A DNA stretch of 8,768 nucleotides from JAAFHB01 sp038240855. Lineage in GTDB: Bacteria > Bacteroidota > Bacteroidia > Bacteroidales > Prolixibacteraceae. The stretch lies in the NCBI GenBank assembly GCA_038240855.1, contig JBBRGI010000145.1, positions 1 through 8,768 on the forward strand. The letters run 5' to 3'. The notes under the pieces are model-generated. The model saw only the letters and a program-made list of their open reading frames with translations. It did no database searches and was not told where the DNA came from. Position numbers and translations under genes: made by a program. Numbering within the stretch: position 1 is the stretch's first letter; the number at the start of each line of letters is the position of its first letter. Below are positions 6,632 through 8,768 of this stretch, piece by piece.

Positions 6632-6663
6632 TGAGTGACTGAGAGACAGAGTGACTCGTGGAC
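6632..6663. repeat. TGAGTGAC octamer array, 3' flank of four-helix-bundle gene
   Basis: Four units of 8 bases: TGAGTGAC (6632-6639), TGAGAGAC (6640-6647), AGAGTGAC (6648-6655) and the weaker TCGTGGAC (6656-6663). The array ends 9 bases before the stop codon of the four-helix-bundle gene, on its 3' side. Its reverse complement resembles the array at 7191-7238 on the other side of that gene. Confidence 0.72.
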
Positions 6664-6672
6664 TGGAAAGAT

Positions 6673-7044
6673 TTAATAGATCCAGTTTTCAGGATGAAGT
6701 GACATATTGACTAATTTGCCAAGTATGTTATCATATTTTTCAAATAAGGATTTATAAGTTGGTTCATCAATGTATTTACAGTTAAAGGCAAAATCAAGCC
6801 AGGTTTGTGTTTCCGCTGCTTCTCCCTCCGAGTCAGATAGTTTTGCCACAAAGGACTTGGGATATTTCCGCTTTCTGAAGGCTTCAGCCAAGTTGGAACA
6901 AACAGATCTGGAAGATCTTCTTATTTGATCAGTTAAGGAGTACTTCTCTTCTATTGGAAATTTCTTTGATAATTCAAATATTTCCATGGCTGCAATAAAG
7001 GCTAATTTGTATACATCTAAATCTTTGTGTGATCTTATCTTCAT
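6673..7044 (-). CDS. Four-helix-bundle protein (S23 / IVP-like family)
   Basis: This 123-residue, mostly helical, soluble protein matches the family often annotated as four helix bundle protein or 23S rRNA-intervening-sequence protein. The diagnostic pattern is clear: HKDLDVYKLAF at 6-16, KKFPIEEKYSLTDQIRRSSRSV at 27-48, NLAEAFRKR at 51-59, and SEGEAAETQTWLDFA at 72-86. The length is full for the family. No enzymatic function is established; a relative, bAvd, is an accessory protein of diversity-generating retroelements. No reverse transcriptase or variable repeat is seen here. The gene stands alone between two sugar-nucleotide genes and is bracketed by inverted octamer arrays (6632-6663 and 7191-7238), which suggests it arrived as a small cassette; that is inference. 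Confidence 0.88.
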   Translation of the reverse strand: MKIRSHKDLDVYKLAFIAAMEIFELSKKFPIEEKYSLTDQIRRSSRSVCSNLAEAFRKRKYPKSFVAKLSDSEGEAAETQTWLDFAFNCKYIDEPTYKSLFEKYDNILGKLVNMSLHPENWIY

Positions 7045-7190
7045 GATTTCATAAGTATATAATTTATTTTTTAAGTCCTTATGTAATTGACTTCGTCGAT
7101 CTTCGATTTACAGGATGCTTATATTAATTTGTGAAATACAGAATCATGGGTGATTTATCTTATTAACGAACAGAGAATTAAATAAGGACT
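7045..7190. other. AT-rich leader of the four-helix-bundle gene
   Basis: This 146-base AT-rich spacer sits between the fcl-side octamer array and the four-helix-bundle start codon. It has no open frame of note and no clear Shine-Dalgarno sequence. A promoter is expected here, since the array upstream separates the gene from fcl, but I see no exact Bacteroidota consensus. Confidence 0.3.
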
Positions 7191-7238
7191 CGTCTTTCTG
7201 TCACACCCTCTCTCAGTCCCTTAGTCTCTTTGTCTTCC
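7191..7238. repeat. CT-rich octamer array overlapping the 3' end of fcl
   Basis: Six units of 8 bases run from CGTCTTTC (7191-7198) to TGTCTTCC (7231-7238), including AGTCCCTT and AGTCTCTT. The fcl stop codon (7221-7223 on -) spans two units, and the last five residues of Fcl (GRQRD) are encoded by the array. It is an imperfect inverted counterpart of the array at 6632-6663. Confidence 0.75.
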
Positions 7239-8432
7239 CAAAGAGCCAATGTACCACTTTAACAATCGTTCCACCCCTTCCCCGATCTCAATCTGATAAT
7301 GCCAGCCCAGGTTATGAAGTTTGGAAGGATCGGTCAGTTTGCGCATCGTGCCGTCCGGTTTGGAGGTATTGAATACCAGTTCGCCTTTGAATCCTACCTT
7401 TTCTTTGATCAGGTAAGCCAGGTCACGGATCGAAATCTCTTTCCCGGTACCGATGTTGATATGCGTATTTCTCACTGCGTGAGATGCAACATCTTTAAAG
7501 TCGATGTTTTCCATGAGGTAGACACAGGCATCAGCCATTTCTTCACTCCAAAGAAACTCACGCATTGGCGTTCCCGAGCCCCATATCTCGACGGTCACTT
7601 TTTGAGGGGGAGAGGGGGAGAGGGGGTGATGGGGTGACTGGGTGACACGAATGCCATATTTATTGAGTACTGTCAGAATTGCATTTTCATTGTCACTCAA
7701 CTTCTCCTCTTCTTTTCTTCCCGTCTCTCCGTCACTCCGTCTCTCCGTCCCTTCGTCTCTCCCTCTCTTCGTCTTCCCGTCACCTGATATTCCTTCAATC
7801 GGGTTCTTATTCAGATCATCGCGGATGGCATCCCAGTTATTCTCCTCCAGGCATTTCCCCAGGTACATTTTCCGTAACATTGCCGGAAGCACGTGCGATT
7901 TTTCAAGGTCAAAGTTGTCATTCGGCCCATAAAGATTGGTTGGCATGACTGAAATAAAATTAGTGCCGTATTGCAGGTTGTAGCTTTCGCATAGCTTGAT
8001 TCCGGCGATTTTGGCAATGGCATAAGGTTCATTGGTATATTCCAATGGACCGGTTAACAGGCAATCTTCGGACATTGGTTGAGGAGCATCGCGCGGATAG
8101 ATGCAGGTGCTGCCCAGGAACAATAACTTCTTAACTTTATTGACATAAGCTGCATGAATCACATTATTCTGAATCATCAGGTTCTCGTAAATGAATTGTC
8201 CGCGGTAGGTGCTGTTCGCCACAATTCCACCGACTTTTGCTGCTGCCAGGATAACATATTCCGGCTTCTCCGTTTCGAAAAAGGCATTTACGGCATTGGT
8301 ATCCATCAGGTTCAATTCAGTAGAGGATTGTCCGATGACAATGGTATATCCTTTCCCTTTAAGAATCTTTGTTATTGCAGAGCCTACCAGGCCGTTATGA
8401 CCGGCAACATATATTTTTGAATCTTTGTTCAT
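7221..8432 (-). CDS. fcl: GDP-L-fucose synthase with low-complexity insertions
   Basis: Fcl/WcaG is an NADPH-dependent epimerase-reductase of the extended SDR family that makes GDP-L-fucose from GDP-4-keto-6-deoxymannose in the cytosol. The Rossmann motif GHNGLVG (11-17), AAAKVGG (63-69), GSTCIYP with Ser108 and Cys110, the Tyr137/Lys141 pair in YAIAK, and His180 in KSHVLPA match the known catalytic residues. REFLW (291-295) and the C-terminal domain are intact. At 403 residues it exceeds E. coli Fcl (about 320). Part of the excess is a loop at about 197-262 that I recall from Bacteroidota homologues. The rest, residues 217-237 and 262-277, is encoded by two octamer arrays, and residues 399-403 by a third. 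The frame stays open throughout, so the enzyme is probably functional. gmd, its usual partner, is not in the window. Confidence 0.95.
   Translation of the reverse strand: MNKDSKIYVAGHNGLVGSAITKILKGKGYTIVIGQSSTELNLMDTNAVNAFFETEKPEYVILAAAKVGGIVANSTYRGQFIYENLMIQNNVIHAAYVNKVKKLLFLGSTCIYPRDAPQPMSEDCLLTGPLEYTNEPYAIAKIAGIKLCESYNLQYGTNFISVMPTNLYGPNDNFDLEKSHVLPAMLRKMYLGKCLEENNWDAIRDDLNKNPIEGISGDGKTKRGRDEGTERRSDGETGRKEEEKLSDNENAILTVLNKYGIRVTQSPHHPLSPSPPQKVTVEIWGSGTPMREFLWSEEMADACVYLMENIDFKDVASHAVRNTHINIGTGKEISIRDLAYLIKEKVGFKGELVFNTSKPDGTMRKLTDPSKLHNLGWHYQIEIGEGVERLLKWYIGSLGRQRD
7603..7650. repeat. G-rich octamer array inside fcl
   Basis: Six units of 8 bases: TGAGGGGG (7603-7610), AGAGGGGG twice (7611-7626), TGATGGGG, TGACTGGG (7635-7642) and the weaker TGACACGA. 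Read on - it encodes Fcl residues of about 262-277, a Ser/Pro/His-rich stretch (TQSPHHPLSPSPPQ). Confidence 0.8.
7722..7785. repeat. CGTCTCTC octamer array inside fcl
   Basis: Eight consecutive units of 8 bases with consensus CGTCTCTC: CGTCTCTC occurs exactly at 7722-7729, 7738-7745 and 7754-7761, with variants CGTCACTC, CGTCCCTT, CCTCTCTT, CGTCTTCC and CGTCACCT. Pyrimidine-rich sequence extends left to about 7701. It encodes Fcl residues of about 217-237, a charged Arg/Asp/Glu/Gly stretch. Since 8 is not a multiple of 3, three units (24 bases) are needed to keep frame. Confidence 0.88.
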
Positions 8433-8439
8433 GATTTTA

Positions 8440-8567
8440 TTTTATCCACAAATGGGAAATTTTTATCCACAGATGAACACAAATGTTTCACAAATACACG
8501 CAAATACAATAGAACAGATAACCATTTGTGTTTATTTAAGGATTATTTGTGTCAATTTGTGGAAATT
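8440..8567. repeat. Spacer with TTATCCACA direct repeats and CACAAAT motifs
   Basis: TTTTATCCACA occurs twice in the same orientation (8440-8450, 8461-8471). CACAAAT motifs follow on the left half and ATTTGTG motifs on the right half. AACACAAATG (8476-8485) pairs exactly with CATTTGTGTT (8523-8532), and CCACAAAT (8446-8453) with ATTTGTGG (8555-8562). The whole spacer could thus fold back. It resembles intergenic CACAAAT/TTATCCACA repeats I associate with GxxExxY genes (from memory). Confidence 0.6.
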
Positions 8568-8579
8568 ATTTTTATTAAT

Positions 8580-8768
8580 TTAAAGAATAACACGCTTATA
8601 CTGGAGTTTTGTTGTTCCGAAATTGATTAATAACCCAATTTTCTTTCCGGTTGCTTTCAGATAATTCAAAACCTGTGCGATATGAACAGGATGAAGATCA
8701 TCTATGGCTTTAAGCTCCAGAATTATTTCTCCAAAACAGACAAAATCTGCCACATATTTCTTATCCAA
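8580..8768 (-). CDS. GxxExxY family protein, C-terminal part (partial)
   Basis: The visible 63 codons, including the stop, are the C-terminal half of a GxxExxY protein; the family is usually about 120-130 residues. The frame continues past the right edge, and the first visible codon, TTG, is most likely an internal leucine rather than a start. Family features include ADFVCFGEIILELKAID (beta strands with the ELK element also seen in PD-(D/E)xK-like folds), HPVHIAQVLNYLKATGKKIGLLINFG, and KRVIL at the end. The N-terminal GxxExxY motif lies outside the window. The function is not established; a nuclease-like fold has been suggested for such proteins, but that is not shown here. It sits upstream of fcl behind a repeat-rich spacer. 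Confidence 0.88.
   Translation of the reverse strand: MDKKYVADFVCFGEIILELKAIDDLHPVHIAQVLNYLKATGKKIGLLINFGTTKLQYKRVIL

Noticed and set aside
6673..7044. Accessory protein of a diversity-generating retroelement (bAvd)
   Set aside because: The fold family is related, but no reverse transcriptase, template repeat or variable repeat is visible in the window.
6595..7238. Toxin-antitoxin pair involving the four-helix-bundle gene
   Set aside because: There is only one gene, with no small partner overlapping or adjoining it and no toxin-family motif.
7603..7785. CRISPR-like array
   Set aside because: The units are 8 bases, contiguous and degenerate, with no unique spacers and no cas genes; the region is also coding for Fcl.
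7642..7948. + strand Ser/Pro/Leu-rich open frames of 89-96 residues
   Set aside because: They are translations of the pyrimidine-rich octamer array and the complement of fcl.
8440..8570. Chromosomal replication origin
   Set aside because: Two DnaA-box sequences are present, but there is no dnaA, dnaN or other replication gene nearby and the motifs sit in a repeat-like spacer.

Overview
The window looks like a chromosomal segment of a Bacteroidota bacterium, probably a Bacteroidales-type lineage; this is inference. The signs are GDP-fucose synthase with the extended mid-domain loop I associate with that phylum, stand-alone four-helix-bundle (S23/IVP-type) and GxxExxY genes scattered in a sugar locus, weak or absent Shine-Dalgarno sequences, and low-complexity arrays between genes. 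Only the first gene is on the + strand; all other recognisable genes are on the - strand.

Layout, left to right. The 3' end of ispG (isoprenoid MEP pathway) ends at 209. A gene-free 327-base stretch (210-536) follows, with octamer arrays and an inverted repeat. Next come, read leftward, rfbA, rfbC and a class A penicillin-binding protein (PBP1A type). Their gaps are only 42 and 20 bases, so they probably form one transcription unit ending at 537. A 497-base gene-free stretch (4391-4887) carries G/C hairpin repeats. Then come a VanZ-family membrane protein, a fused HIGH-type nucleotidyltransferase / GHMP-kinase protein, a four-helix-bundle protein, GDP-L-fucose synthase (fcl), and the 3' part of a GxxExxY gene running off the right edge.

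Most of the identifiable enzymes make cell-envelope precursors. RfbA and RfbC supply the dTDP-rhamnose branch, with rfbB and rfbD not in the window. Fcl makes GDP-L-fucose from the Gmd product, with gmd not in the window. The fusion protein looks like a two-step sugar activator (phosphorylation, then nucleotidyl transfer) of unknown substrate. The PBP polymerises and cross-links peptidoglycan.

The most unusual signal is a family of degenerate tandem arrays that all keep an 8-base period although their sequences differ. They lie at or over the 3' ends of genes (ispG, PBP, VanZ, four-helix-bundle, fcl), overlapping the stop codons of ispG, VanZ and fcl. Two further arrays sit in frame inside fcl and add about 37 low-complexity residues to an otherwise intact enzyme. 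GA-rich and CT-rich arrays come in inverted pairs, and one pair brackets the four-helix-bundle gene. The second notable item is the nucleotidyltransferase-GHMP kinase fusion, which resembles a non-homologous counterpart of the HldE and FKP bifunctional enzymes. All family assignments rest on reading motifs by eye, with no database search.
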